Assembly: GCA_036502575.1 (NCBI GenBank)
Contig: DASXYL010000083.1
Coordinates: 191,912-255,911 of the forward strand
DNA length: 64,000 nucleotides
Source: DASXRA01 sp036502575
Lineage (GTDB): Bacteria; Actinomycetota; Actinomycetes; Mycobacteriales; Jatrophihabitantaceae
Direction: 5' to 3'
The position numbers and the translations under genes were made by a program. Within the stretch, counting starts at the first letter, position 1. Every line of letters starts with the position of its first letter. The notes under the pieces were generated by a model. That model was given only the letters and a program-made list of their open reading frames with translations, was not told where the DNA came from and searched no databases. Of this stretch, positions 8,030-17,735 are shown in pieces.

Positions 8030-9046
8030 TCAGCCGGCGGCGGGTGCCGCGGCGAGCGTCACCTCGCCCGGCCGCTCGGTGGTGCGGCGGATCCGCAGCA
8101 TCTGCCGCCACTGCTCGTGGCTGAAGCTGGCCGGTGCGGTCGAGGAGATGAACTCGTGCACCAGCGAGACGAAGCGTTGCGGGTGGCTGTGATGCGGGAA
8201 GTGGCCGGTGTCCTCGAAGTACACCAACCGGCTGCCCGGCATGGCCACGTGCGCCAGCCCGCCGTGCAGGGGCGGCACGACCTCGTCGCGTTCGCCCCAG
8301 ACGAGCAGTGTCGGCATGCCCTGCGCGAGGTAGCAGCGGTCGAGCATCGTGCCGACCTGCCCCCGCCAGTCGACGACGGCGCGCAGGGTGCGGACGTACG
8401 CGGCGCGCGAGGTCGCGTCGAGGGGCGAGTTCACCGCGTCCAGGATGTGCTCGGCATCGATGGCCAGACCGTTGTCGAGCACCTGCAGCAGCCGGATCGC
8501 GAAGTTCACCGTCCACCGGGTGAACGGCAGCCGCAGCGCGGCCAGCGCGAGCTGCGCGCCGGGCAGCGCGGCGGCGCGCAGCAGCGGCGTGACTTCGCGC
8601 CCGACGCCGCCGGTCGAGACGAGCACGAGGCGGTCCACTCGGTCGGGGTACTGGTAGGCGAACTGCATCGCGGCGGCGCCGCCCAGCGAGTGGCCCACCA
8701 GAGTGACCCGTTCCAGGCCGAGCACGGTGAGCAGGTCGCGCAGCATGTTGGCGTAGGTCGGCAGCGAGTAGTCGGTGCGCGGTTTGGCCGACGCGCCGTG
8801 CCCGATGAGGTCGGGCGCGATGACCCGGTAGCTCTGCGCCAGGCCGGGGATCACGTCCGACCAGGTCTCCGACGAGTCGCCGATGCCGTGGATCAGCAGC
8901 ACCGGCGCCCCGCTGCCGGCCATCCGGAAGGCCAGCCGGTAACCGTGCACGGTGCGGTGGCGCAGCCGCACCTCACTGACCCGGGCCGTGCGGGGGGCGG
9001 CTTCCTCAGATCGCACCGCGGTGAGCGGCTTGACGTTGGTGTCCAC
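8030..9046 (-). CDS. Alpha/beta hydrolase
   Basis: A 338-residue alpha/beta-hydrolase with oxyanion motif LLIHGIGD, nucleophile elbow VGHSLGG (S120), acid in WGERDEVVP and catalytic His in DTGHFPHHSHP. The start is GTG at 9046, with AAAGG eight bases upstream; the frame is open further 5' but overlaps the upstream thioesterase. It sits 19 bp after the thioesterase gene and belongs to the same minus-strand transcription unit. The substrate is unknown. The company of a type II thioesterase and carboxylase suggests acyl-ester chemistry in secondary metabolism. A haloalkane dehalogenase is unlikely because the nucleophile is Ser. Confidence 0.85.
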   Translation of the reverse strand: MDTNVKPLTAVRSEEAAPRTARVSEVRLRHRTVHGYRLAFRMAGSGAPVLLIHGIGDSSETWSDVIPGLAQSYRVIAPDLIGHGASAKPRTDYSLPTYANMLRDLLTVLGLERVTLVGHSLGGAAAMQFAYQYPDRVDRLVLVSTGGVGREVTPLLRAAALPGAQLALAALRLPFTRWTVNFAIRLLQVLDNGLAIDAEHILDAVNSPLDATSRAAYVRTLRAVVDWRGQVGTMLDRCYLAQGMPTLLVWGERDEVVPPLHGGLAHVAMPGSRLVYFEDTGHFPHHSHPQRFVSLVHEFISSTAPASFSHEQWRQMLRIRRTTERPGEVTLAAAPAAG

Positions 9047-9065
9047 GAGATGCCCTTTCCGGTGA

Positions 9066-9875
9066 TCAGCTGGCGGCGTACAGGGCCCGGGGGCAGGGCG
9101 CCGCGGTGTGGCCGGCCCGGGGTTGCGGCCGCTCGACGTACTGGCGCAGCACTGCCGTGACCGATCGCAGGAACTGCTCCTCGTGGTCGCGGACGAAGAA
9201 GTGCCCACCGGGGACGACCTGCGCGTGGAAGGTGTCGCTGGTGTGCTGGCGCCAGGCGTGCACCTCGGCCGGGGTGACCAGGCGGTCGGTGTCGCCGGCG
9301 AAGGTGTGCACCGGCACCGGCAGCGGGCGGTACGGGCCGCGGATGTGGCCGGAGCACATCCGCAGGTCGTCGCGGACGATCGGCAGCAGGATCGAGAGCC
9401 ACTCCGGGTGGTCGAGGAGCGTCTGCGGGATGCCGCCGAGCCCGACCAGCGCCGTGACGATCTCCGCGTCGGACGCGTCGGGGTTGGCGATGTAGGGCGC
9501 CGGCAGGTGCGGTGCGCGGTAGGCGCTGAGCACCAGCGCCTGCGGCAGGCGCTTGCCCTGCTCGGCCCGCCGGCGGGCCAGCGCGTAGGCGAGCAGGGCC
9601 CCCATGCTGTGGCCGTAGAAGACGTGCGGGTGGTCGAGGTCTGCGTCCAGGGCATCGTCGAGGTCATTGATGAGCTCGTCCACGTCGGTGAACCGCGGCT
9701 CGGCCATCCGGCCCTCGCGGCCGGGCAGCTGCACCGGCAGCACCGCGACCCCCGGGCCGAGCCGGCGCGACCAGCGCGCGTACGCGGAGGCTCCGCCGCC
9801 GGCGAACGGGAAGCAGAACACCCGGATCGCCGCGTGCGAAGCCAGCCGCGTTCCGTGCGGCAGGTATCGGGTCAT
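9066..9875 (-). CDS. Type II thioesterase (PKS/NRPS editing)
   Basis: A 269-residue thioesterase of the GrsT/TEII type. These enzymes hydrolyse aberrant acyl groups from carrier proteins of polyketide or nonribosomal peptide synthases. Visible hallmarks are the FPFAGGGASAY start block, LPGREGR, nucleophile motif YGHSMGA (S90), the Asp in FAGDTDRLV and the His in GGHFFV. The chosen ATG has GAGGAG six bases upstream; in-frame ATGs at 9893 and 9905 are alternatives. It follows accE by about 26 bp. Presence of a TEII implies a carrier-protein assembly line nearby, probably left of the window. Confidence 0.88.
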   Translation of the reverse strand: MTRYLPHGTRLASHAAIRVFCFPFAGGGASAYARWSRRLGPGVAVLPVQLPGREGRMAEPRFTDVDELINDLDDALDADLDHPHVFYGHSMGALLAYALARRRAEQGKRLPQALVLSAYRAPHLPAPYIANPDASDAEIVTALVGLGGIPQTLLDHPEWLSILLPIVRDDLRMCSGHIRGPYRPLPVPVHTFAGDTDRLVTPAEVHAWRQHTSDTFHAQVVPGGHFFVRDHEEQFLRSVTAVLRQYVERPQPRAGHTAAPCPRALYAAS

Positions 9876-9901
9876 GCCGTGCTCCTCACTGGTCATGGAC
9901 G

Positions 9902-10075
9902 TCATGCCGCCCAGTCGCCGGGCGGGTGGAAGTCGCCGTCGGGCGTCCATGGGGCAGGCCGACGTTTCGGTCGCGGTGCGGGTCGGCCCTGGATCAGGGT
10001 GAGCAGGACGACCGCCACCGCGGCGACCTCCGTCTCGTCCGGGCAACCGTGGATCACGCGCAGCTGTGGAGTCAT
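9902..10075 (-). CDS. accE: Acyl-CoA carboxylase epsilon subunit
   Basis: A 57-residue protein directly after the carboxyltransferase gene (5 bp gap). It has the shape of actinobacterial epsilon subunits, which are short, poorly conserved proteins that stabilise the alpha-beta carboxylase complex. The features are an N-terminal RVIHGCPDETEVAAVAVVL helix region and a C-terminal stretch of Pro/Arg/Trp ending in GDFHPPGDWAA. Family assignment rests on size, the PDETEVAAV block and position. A dedicated biotinylated alpha subunit is absent here, so it must be supplied elsewhere. Confidence 0.8.
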   Translation of the reverse strand: MTPQLRVIHGCPDETEVAAVAVVLLTLIQGRPAPRPKRRPAPWTPDGDFHPPGDWAA

Positions 10076-10080
10076 GGCGA

Positions 10081-11718
<1,638 letters not shown>

Positions 11719-12040
11719 ATCCGAAGCCCCCGTCGTGTCGGTGCAGTACGACCAGGCTGGACGAAAGCGCTTGCGCCGCTCTAAAGCCGGGGGCCGGCTC
11801 AGCCGGGAGCGGTTCAGCCGGCCGCGACGAACGCGGCTTGGCCCGTCCGGTGGCGGTGGGCCATGAGGCGGGTCCGACCGGGTTCGCGTGGAGCCGGCGA
11901 GGGCGAAGACGCGACCAGACAGCGCAAAGGCAAGTACGACGAGCGCCCCTGCCGCGCACGCCAAACCCGAGGGAAGGTCGAGCAGCGGACCGCTGCAGCA
12001 ACCGCCCGCACCGCGCAGCGACACCCAATAAGGTGACGCC
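11719..12040. other. Intergenic region, 322 bp, no gene
   Basis: A divergent intergenic space between the carboxyltransferase gene and the DUF1801 gene. Frames on both strands are open, but their protein sequences are low-complexity Arg/Pro/Ala with no recognisable domain, typical of shadow frames at this GC content. AAGGTGA at 12030-12036 is the ribosome site of the downstream GTG. No clear promoter or operator is seen. Confidence 0.4.
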
Positions 12041-12433
12041 GTGAGCTACACAGCCGATTCCCGGGTCGACGCCTACATCGACGCGTTGCCTGATTGGCAG
12101 CAGGCGATCTGCCACGAGGTGCGCGAGCTCGTCCACGCCGCCGATCCCGAGGTGGTCGAGACGATCAAGCGGACGGTGCAGCCGTACTTCGTCCTGCAGG
12201 GCAACATCTGCGCATTGCTGGCCGCGAGGGACCACGTCAACGTGTTCCTCTACGACGGCGCCATCGTGCCGGATCCCGAGGGCATCATCACCGCCGGCCA
12301 CGACAACAAGACGGCGCGAACGGTGTCCTACCGCCACGGGGAGAAGATCAACAAGCGGGCCCTCACCGCGATGTTCGAGCAGATCATCGCCAACAACCGC
12401 GCCGGTGGATGGCGCAAGATCAAGGGCACCTGA
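12041..12433 (+). CDS. DUF1801 domain protein (YdhG-like)
   Basis: A 130-residue small cytosolic protein. Family features visible are the YIDALPDWQQ start, an EVRELVHAADPEVVETIKRTVQPYF core and the FLYDGA strand, as in DUF1801/YdhG-type folds. Some relatives are linked to iron or stress, but no biochemical role is firm. The GTG start at 12041 has AAGGTGA four bases upstream. It is single and convergent with the TetR gene, with a hairpin between them. Confidence 0.75.
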   Translation: MSYTADSRVDAYIDALPDWQQAICHEVRELVHAADPEVVETIKRTVQPYFVLQGNICALLAARDHVNVFLYDGAIVPDPEGIITAGHDNKTARTVSYRHGEKINKRALTAMFEQIIANNRAGGWRKIKGT

Positions 12434-12451
12434 TCGAGCGGCTAGTGTGCG

Positions 12452-12498
12452 AATCGTGGTGGGTTTGCCCGCCTGGGGCGGGGTGATCCACCACGATT
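12452..12498. terminator. Nested hairpin between convergent genes
   Basis: Outer arms AATCGTGGTGG (12452-12462) and CCACCACGATT (12488-12498) are perfectly complementary over 11 bp. An inner pair CCCGCC/GGCGGG (12468-12473, 12477-12482) stacks inside. It lies between the stops of the DUF1801 and TetR genes, so a bidirectional terminator is the simplest role. There is no U-run. Confidence 0.6.
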
Positions 12499-12509
12499 GA
12501 GGCCGAGGC

Positions 12510-13079
12510 TTAGCGGCGCAGTGCGTCCATGAGCAGGTCGAGCAGCCGGCCGGCCTGGGCCCGGCGCGCCGGATCCCCCGTGGCCACCGATAGGCCACTC
12601 AGCCCGATCAGCACGTCGTCGGGCTCGACGTCCGTGCGCAGCGTCCCGTCGGCGGCGCCCGCTCGCAGCAGGGTCGTCACCGCCTCGGTCAGCCGCGCCC
12701 GGCTCTGCGCGAACGGGTCGCCGCCGGACGCGATCACGGCATGCAGCGCGTCGGCCATGCCCTGCTTGGTGGTCATGTAGTCGACGAAGCGGTCCATCCA
12801 GGCCCGCAACGCCTGGTCGGCCGGCCGGTCGTTCAACAGGTCGGCGACCGAGTCGCCCAGCCGGGCGAGCTCATTGCGGTAAGCCGCCTCTACGAGTGCC
12901 TCCCGGGTGGGGAAGTGGCGATACAGCGTGCCGATGCCGACCCCGGCCTCTCGAGCGATGGCATCGAGCGTGACGTCCGCGCCGTCCGCACTGTCAGCGG
13001 AGAACGCGCGGACGGCGACCTCGAGCAACCGATCGCGATTGCGCTGCGCGTCGGCGCGCAGCGGCCGATCTGCTGTCAT
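12510..13079 (-). CDS. TetR/AcrR-family transcriptional repressor
   Basis: A 189-residue regulator with a TetR N-terminal HTH (LDAIAREAGVGIGTLYRHFPTREALVEA) and a helical ligand-binding C-terminal domain. The ATG at 13079 follows GGGAGG by four bases; a GTG one codon earlier is the alternative. It is divergent from an SDR dehydrogenase gene, and the 90-bp space between them carries two perfect inverted repeats built on the same CGGAGG/CCTCCG half-sites. This is the classic arrangement of a TetR repressor controlling itself and a neighbouring enzyme. The ligand is unknown. Confidence 0.9.
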   Translation of the reverse strand: MTADRPLRADAQRNRDRLLEVAVRAFSADSADGADVTLDAIAREAGVGIGTLYRHFPTREALVEAAYRNELARLGDSVADLLNDRPADQALRAWMDRFVDYMTTKQGMADALHAVIASGGDPFAQSRARLTEAVTTLLRAGAADGTLRTDVEPDDVLIGLSGLSVATGDPARRAQAGRLLDLLMDALRR

Positions 13080-13100
13080 CACGCCTCCCTGGGAACGAAT

Positions 13101-13143
13101 CGGAGGCTCCTCCGGTTAGACTAGAGAGCGGAGGACCCTCCGC
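13101..13143. promoter_or_regulatory. Twin TetR operators around divergent promoters
   Basis: Operator 1 is CGGAGG-CT-CCTCCG at 13101-13114. Operator 2 is GCGGAGG-AC-CCTCCGC at 13128-13143. Both are perfect with 2-bp centres, and the centres lie 28 bp apart. Between them are a plus-strand -10-like TAGACT (13117-13122) and an overlapping minus-strand TAGTCT (13118-13123). The arrangement fits a repressor that occludes both divergent promoters. Confidence 0.75.
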
Positions 13144-13170
13144 TTCAAGCTTACCGAGATGGGAAGCGTC

Positions 13171-14109
13171 ATGACCGACCGCATCACCACTCCGTTCAAC
13201 GCCGAGTCGACCGCCGCCGAGGTCATCGCCGGCATCGACCTCACCGACCGCCGGGCCATCGTCACCGGCGGCGCGTCCGGCATCGGCATCGAGACCGCGC
13301 GCGCCCTGGCCGGCGCCGGCGCCGAGGTCACCCTGGCTGTACGCAACGTCGAGGCCGGCGAGCGCACCGCCGCCGACATCATCGACAGCACCGGCAACAA
13401 GCAGGTACTCGTCGCGCCGCTGGATCTCGCCGACCAGGCCTCGGTCGCGTCTTTCGTCGCCGGATGGGACGGCCCGTTACACATCCTGATCAACAATGCC
13501 GGCATCATGGCCTCGCCCCTGATGCGTACGCCGCAGGGCTGGGAGATGCAGTTCGCGACGAACCACCTCGGCCACTTCGCGCTGGCAATCGGTCTGCACG
13601 ACGCCCTCGCGGCCGCCGGACACGCCCGCGTGGTGTCGGTCAGCTCGAGCGCCCACCACCAGTCACCGGTGGTTTTCGAGGACATCCATTTCGAGCGCCG
13701 CGAGTACAGCCCGTGGTCGGCGTACGGGCAGTCCAAGACGGCCAACGTGCTGTTCGCCGTGGAAGGCAGTAAGCGCTGGGCGGCCGACGGCATCACGATC
13801 AATGCCCTGATGCCCGGCGGCATCCGCACCAACCTGCAGCGCTACGTGGACCCCGAGGAGATCGAGCGGCTGCGCCAGGCCGCCGGGGCCACCGACAACA
13901 TGTGGAAGACGCCCGAGCAGGGCGCGGCCACGTCCGTCCTGCTGGCGACGTCGCCGCTGCTCGAGGGCATCGGCGGGCGCTACTTCGACGACTGCAACGA
14001 GGCCGAGGTCGGCAAGCTGAGTGCCCGCAACGGCGTCGCCGCCTACGCGCTCGACCCGGATGCGGCCGCCCGGTTGTGGCAGGTGTCGCTGGACACGCTG
14101 GCGGCGTGA
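13171..14109 (+). CDS. Short-chain dehydrogenase/reductase (SDR)
   Basis: A 312-residue oxidoreductase of the classical/extended SDR type close to retinol-dehydrogenase-like bacterial proteins. It has the cofactor motif TGGASGIG, the NNAG motif, an active-site SSSAHH stretch and the catalytic YxxxK in AYGQSK. The ATG at 13171 has GGGAAG upstream at good spacing; an ATG at 13159 is the alternative. Divergent from TetR and flanked by its operators, it is likely the repressor's target. Substrate is unknown. A hairpin follows its stop. Confidence 0.9.
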   Translation: MTDRITTPFNAESTAAEVIAGIDLTDRRAIVTGGASGIGIETARALAGAGAEVTLAVRNVEAGERTAADIIDSTGNKQVLVAPLDLADQASVASFVAGWDGPLHILINNAGIMASPLMRTPQGWEMQFATNHLGHFALAIGLHDALAAAGHARVVSVSSSAHHQSPVVFEDIHFERREYSPWSAYGQSKTANVLFAVEGSKRWAADGITINALMPGGIRTNLQRYVDPEEIERLRQAAGATDNMWKTPEQGAATSVLLATSPLLEGIGGRYFDDCNEAEVGKLSARNGVAAYALDPDAAARLWQVSLDTLAA

Positions 14110-14115
14110 CCTTCC

Positions 14116-14166
14116 CCGATCGCGCAACGTTCGGCGGTCCCAGGCCGCCAGATGTTGCGCGATCGG
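14116..14166. terminator. Long hairpin between convergent genes
   Basis: CCGATCGCGCAAC (14116-14128) pairs perfectly with GTTGCGCGATCGG (14154-14166), with an inner GGCGG/CCGCC pair. It fills the gap between the SDR stop and the stop of the convergent membrane-protein frame, so it probably ends transcription in both directions. Confidence 0.6.
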
Positions 14167-14167
14167 A

Positions 14168-15543
14168 TCAGGTGCGCTCGTAGTAGCGCTGCAGCGTCTG
14201 CATCTCGGCGTCGAGCTCCGCGCGCGCCTCGGCGCTGGTGGTGGCCAGCGAGCGCCACTCGGCGAAGACCATGTTCACGAAGATCATGCTGAACACCACC
14301 GTCGTCATCAGGCTGCGGCCGATCACCTCGGCCAGCGTCCGGCCGATCTGCAGATACGTGAACATCGCGGTGTCGCTCTTCGAGCCGAGGACGTCCTCGC
14401 CGGCCACCGTCGCCGTCATGAGGAAGATCGCCACGACGACGATGCCCGAGATCAGGATGTAGCCGCCGAGCCGCGAGGCGCGCGACAGTTCGGCGTGCGC
14501 CTCGCAGCTGGACAGCCGACGCGTGTACACCTTGTGGTAGATGACGTACAGCCAGGGTGTAAACGCCAGCAGCGCCACGCCGAGTACGAGCACGCCGTTG
14601 CCGACCAGCTGGTCGAGCAGCACGAAGACCACGACCATGAACAGTGAGTAGAACGGCGCCACCCCGACCAGGAACCAGCCCGGCAGGGACGCCGCCGGGA
14701 ACATGCTCTTGATCCGCGCGGCCCCCTTGACGACGCCACCCGGCACCGACACCACGGTCGGCAACAGCAACGTCGCGAAGTTGATCGCCAGCCCGATCCG
14801 GGCGACGAGCACGAACGAGTTCGTCACGGTGTCGGTGCCCGTTCCGGGGTCGAGACCGCCGAGATCGCCCAGCCCGCCGAGGTCGCCGGCCCCCGCCCAG
14901 CCCGGACGAGTTGAGCGCCCCGAGGTCCACGACGTAGTGCAGCGGCACCAGCGCCGCGATGAGCGGGATCACGATGGACAGCGTCCAGCAGGCGGTGAGC
15001 AGCTTGGACGTTCGGCGCATCTCGGTCCAGGTCGCGAGGACGACGAGCACGCCGATCGGGGCGAACCAGGCCGATCGAGGGCAGGTAGCTCCAGAGCTTG
15101 CCGAAATCGGTGAAGCCGCTTCGCCCGTCACCCGTCGCGAACGAGGTCGGCGACGGGCGGTCCTTCGCCTCGATGAACGACAGCACCACGCCGACGAGCA
15201 GGAACGGCAGCGCCACCAGCATGCAGCTGCGCCGCCAGGCGAACAGGGCGTGCAGCCGCGGCTCGACCCCGGCCTGGCTGAGCCGTCCCGCCTCGCGGGG
15301 GGATACGACGACCGTCGCGACGTCCCAGTCGATCGCGCGCTTGAAGTGGGTCCACGCCGACGCGCCCCGCCCGGACGGCTGCTCGGCCGGACCAGCCGTG
15401 GGCCAGCCAGGTTGCGTCCACCCCGACGGGCCGGGAGCGGCGGGCGGCTGCGTCCACGCCGACGGGTGGGGTTGGTACGTCTGGCCGCCGGTCTGGTCCG
15501 GGCCGGGCCCGGTCGTGCCGTGTCCTCGGTGCTGGCCGCCCAC
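14168..15543 (-). pseudogene. Polytopic membrane protein (possibly DUF4328-like) split by two frameshifts
   Basis: One protein is recoverable only by joining three frames. Frame one starts at GTG 15543 (GAGGAGGA ribosome site) and gives a Pro/Trp-rich cytosolic N-terminus with repeated SxWTQP units and a first membrane segment. It then shifts near 15069-15073. Frame two gives WFAPIGVLVVLATWTEMRR and a further membrane segment up to VVDLGALNSSG. It shifts again in a five-C run at 14890-14894. Frame three supplies GDLGGLGDLGG, then about five more membrane segments to the stop. Removing one G from the coding strand at each junction restores a continuous ~458-residue protein with about eight membrane spans. 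WFxPI followed by a W-rich loop recalls DUF4328, but I am not sure. This is either a true pseudogene or two base-call errors. Confidence 0.65.
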
Positions 15544-15718
15544 CTGGTCCTCCTCGATCATGCGCGACCGTTCGGTGCGCCACCGTCCCTGACGGTATGG
15601 GGCGTGGGCGGGCACCGAACCCGGGAAACTACCTGTGTTTGGGGCGCCGTCCGGGTGGAATAGCCCGCGGTCCACCTGCGCTGGCACCAGCAGACCCGTC
15701 CCGTCCCGAGGAGTTGTC

Positions 15719-16213
15719 TTGAGCGATCTGGCCGATCTACCCGTTACGACACTGGACGGCGCGCCGACGACGTTCGGCGCGCTGACCGCCGGCAAGGCGG
15801 CGCTCGTCGTGAACGTCGCCAGCAAGTGCGGGCTGACCCCGCAGTACGCCCAGCTGGAGGCACTGCACGAGGAGCTGGCCGGTCGCGGCTTCACCGTGCT
15901 GGGCTTCCCGTCCAACCAGTTCGGGGGTCAGGAGCCCGGCACGTCCGAGCAGATCGCCGAGTTCTGCTCGACCACCTACGGGGTCACCTTCCCACTGTCG
16001 GACAAGATCGAGGTCAACGGCCCCGGCCGCGACCCCATCTACGCGCGGCTGACCGAGGTCAATGACGCCGAGGGTGCGGCCGGTGACATCCAGTGGAACT
16101 TCGAGAAGTTCCTGATCGACCCGGACGGCACGGTGGTGGGCCGATTCCGTCCCCGCACCGAACCGGACGCGCCGGAGATCAGGGCCGCCATCGAGGCCGT
16201 TCTACCCGGCTAG
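15719..16213 (+). CDS. Glutathione peroxidase family (thiol peroxidase)
   Basis: A 164-residue peroxidase reducing hydrogen or organic peroxides. In bacteria without glutathione such enzymes generally use thioredoxin. Visible catalytic set: peroxidatic Cys37 in VASKCGLTPQY, Gln in FPSNQFGGQEPG, and Trp/Asn in WNFEKFL. Cysteine replaces selenocysteine. The start is TTG at 15719 with GAGGAG five bases upstream; nothing better exists, and the frame further 5' has no conserved sequence. It is a single gene, convergent with the carbonic-anhydrase remnant, with a 72-bp palindromic repeat after it. Confidence 0.92.
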   Translation: MSDLADLPVTTLDGAPTTFGALTAGKAALVVNVASKCGLTPQYAQLEALHEELAGRGFTVLGFPSNQFGGQEPGTSEQIAEFCSTTYGVTFPLSDKIEVNGPGRDPIYARLTEVNDAEGAAGDIQWNFEKFLIDPDGTVVGRFRPRTEPDAPEIRAAIEAVLPG

Positions 16214-16240
16214 TCCGCCCGCCCACCCGCCGCGGCTCCC

Positions 16241-16312
16241 GACTTTGCACCTGAGATCGACGCGATGACGGCCTGGATAGCCGCTGGCAGCGTCGATCCT
16301 GAATGCAAAGTC
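16241..16312. repeat. 72-bp palindromic dispersed repeat, copy 1
   Basis: Starts GACTTTGCA and ends TGCAAAGTC, with inner GATCGACGC/GCGTCGATC arms and a ~26-nt loop. A second 72-bp copy lies at 36123-36194, in inverted relative orientation. Arms are conserved and the loop differs, as in REP/MITE-like elements. It lies between convergent genes and may also terminate transcription. Confidence 0.75.
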
Positions 16313-16328
16313 CGGGGCAGCGCGGGCC

Positions 16329-16784
16329 TCAGGCGACGGCGCCCGCCGTCGTCGCGTCCGGCACCTCGACGAGGCGTCCGGTCTTGACGTCGTAGAGGTA
16401 CCCGTAGATCGGGATGCCGGCCGGGACCAGTGGATGTGACCGGATCCGGCTCACATCCTCGACCACGCTCTTCGCGGCGTCGCTGATCGTGAGCCAGTCG
16501 ATGTACTTCGCCTCGGCGGAACCTGGCCCCTGGCCGACGTCGTAGAAGCCGTCGGCGCCGAGGGCCGCGGTCTCGAGGCTGTTCGCAAGCAGGCCCCGGA
16601 TCACCTCGTCGGTGAAGAATTCCATGCCGCAGTCGGTGTGGTGGATGACGAACCACTCGCGCGTGCCGAGCAGTGTGTAGGAGATGACCAGCGAGCGCGG
16701 GGCATCGTCGCTCGCGCGCCCTCCGGCATTGCGGATGAGGTGTGCGTCGCCCCGTCCGTGTGATGGGAGCGCAGTTCCCGCCAA
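16329..16784 (-). pseudogene. Beta-carbonic anhydrase, 5'-truncated
   Basis: The frame encodes the C-terminal three quarters of a beta-carbonic anhydrase: GDAHLIRNAGG, then IHHTDCGM with the His and Cys zinc ligands, then a YGYLYDVKTGRL end. The first ~45 residues of the family, with the CxDxR motif that supplies the first zinc Cys and the Asp-Arg dyad, are missing. An in-frame TAA lies just upstream of the only possible start (TTG at 16784), and the sequence 5' of it is AT-richer and unrelated. Without CxDxR it should not hydrate CO2. It is probably a deletion remnant. An intact paralogue lies at 58469-59050. Confidence 0.75.
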
Positions 16785-16840
16785 TCCTAGTTAGCCGATA
16801 GGGAAAATGTAGCTCTCAATGGTGTCGCTGAACGACCAGC

Positions 16841-17635
16841 TCAGGGACCCAGAAAGCTGGTGATGGCAGCGAGGCAGGTCTCGTCGTTCTCCAGGTGCGG
16901 AAGGTGCGCGACGCCGGGCAGGGTCGTCAGTTGCGCGTAGGGCATCCGGTCGGCCATGCCGGCGCACACGTCCAGCCGGTCGGGCAGGTCGAGCTCGCCG
17001 ACCAGTAGCAGGGTCGGGCTGGCGATCCTGCTCAGTTCCTCCCACACGGAGTCGGGCTTGATGCTGTCGCCCGGACTCTCGTTCCGCAGCGCGAGGCCGT
17101 TCATGTCCAGAAACAGCTGGCGGGCTTCGCCGCCGACCCGACCCTCCGGCGCGGTCGGGCCGTCGAGCCAGAGCCAGGCCTCGAGGCGGTTCACCTCGTC
17201 GACGTCGCCGGCGTCGTCGGCTGCGTCCAGATTCTGCCCCAGCGTGTTGATCGGCTCGGGATACTCGTCCAGCCAGGGCGCGCCGGTCACGTCGGGCGCG
17301 ATCAGTACCAAGCGCGCGACCCGGTCGGGATGCGCCAACGCCAATTCGACAGCGACGCCACCGCCGAGCGAACAGCCCACCACGGCGACCCGGTCGAGGC
17401 CGGCTGCGTCCAGCACCGCCACCGCGTCCGTGGCCGGTGAATGGGCCTCCGGCCGGTAGGTGGTCTCGCCGAACCCACGCTGGTCGTAGGCAAGGACCTG
17501 GTGGTCCGGAGTGAGCCGATCGGTCAGGTGTCGCCAGCTGCGTTTGTCGGTCACGCCGGCGTGGATGAGCAGCACCGGATCACCGGCACCGCTCGACGAA
17601 TAAGCCAATTGGGCGTTGCCCGATGTCGCGAACAT
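16841..17635 (-). CDS. Alpha/beta hydrolase
   Basis: A 264-residue hydrolase with oxyanion motif LLIHAGVTD, a YDQRGFGET strand, nucleophile elbow VVGCSLGGG (Ser after Cys), acid in VGELDLPDR and His in PGVAHLPHLE. The start is ATG at 17635. This is the general esterase/lactonase/3-oxoadipate-enol-lactonase-like group; the specific substrate is unknown. It is divergent from the sensor kinase at 17736 with about 100 bp between them, and its 3' end abuts the truncated carbonic anhydrase. Confidence 0.85.
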   Translation of the reverse strand: MFATSGNAQLAYSSSGAGDPVLLIHAGVTDKRSWRHLTDRLTPDHQVLAYDQRGFGETTYRPEAHSPATDAVAVLDAAGLDRVAVVGCSLGGGVAVELALAHPDRVARLVLIAPDVTGAPWLDEYPEPINTLGQNLDAADDAGDVDEVNRLEAWLWLDGPTAPEGRVGGEARQLFLDMNGLALRNESPGDSIKPDSVWEELSRIASPTLLLVGELDLPDRLDVCAGMADRMPYAQLTTLPGVAHLPHLENDETCLAAITSFLGP

Positions 17636-17735
17636 GGCGCCATGCTCGCAGCCGGCCGGATCGGCCGCGATAGGGGACTCGCTTCGTCGCGAGCCGTACT
17701 CTCGGGGCCCGGTACGAGATCCGGGAGGCCGAGTG

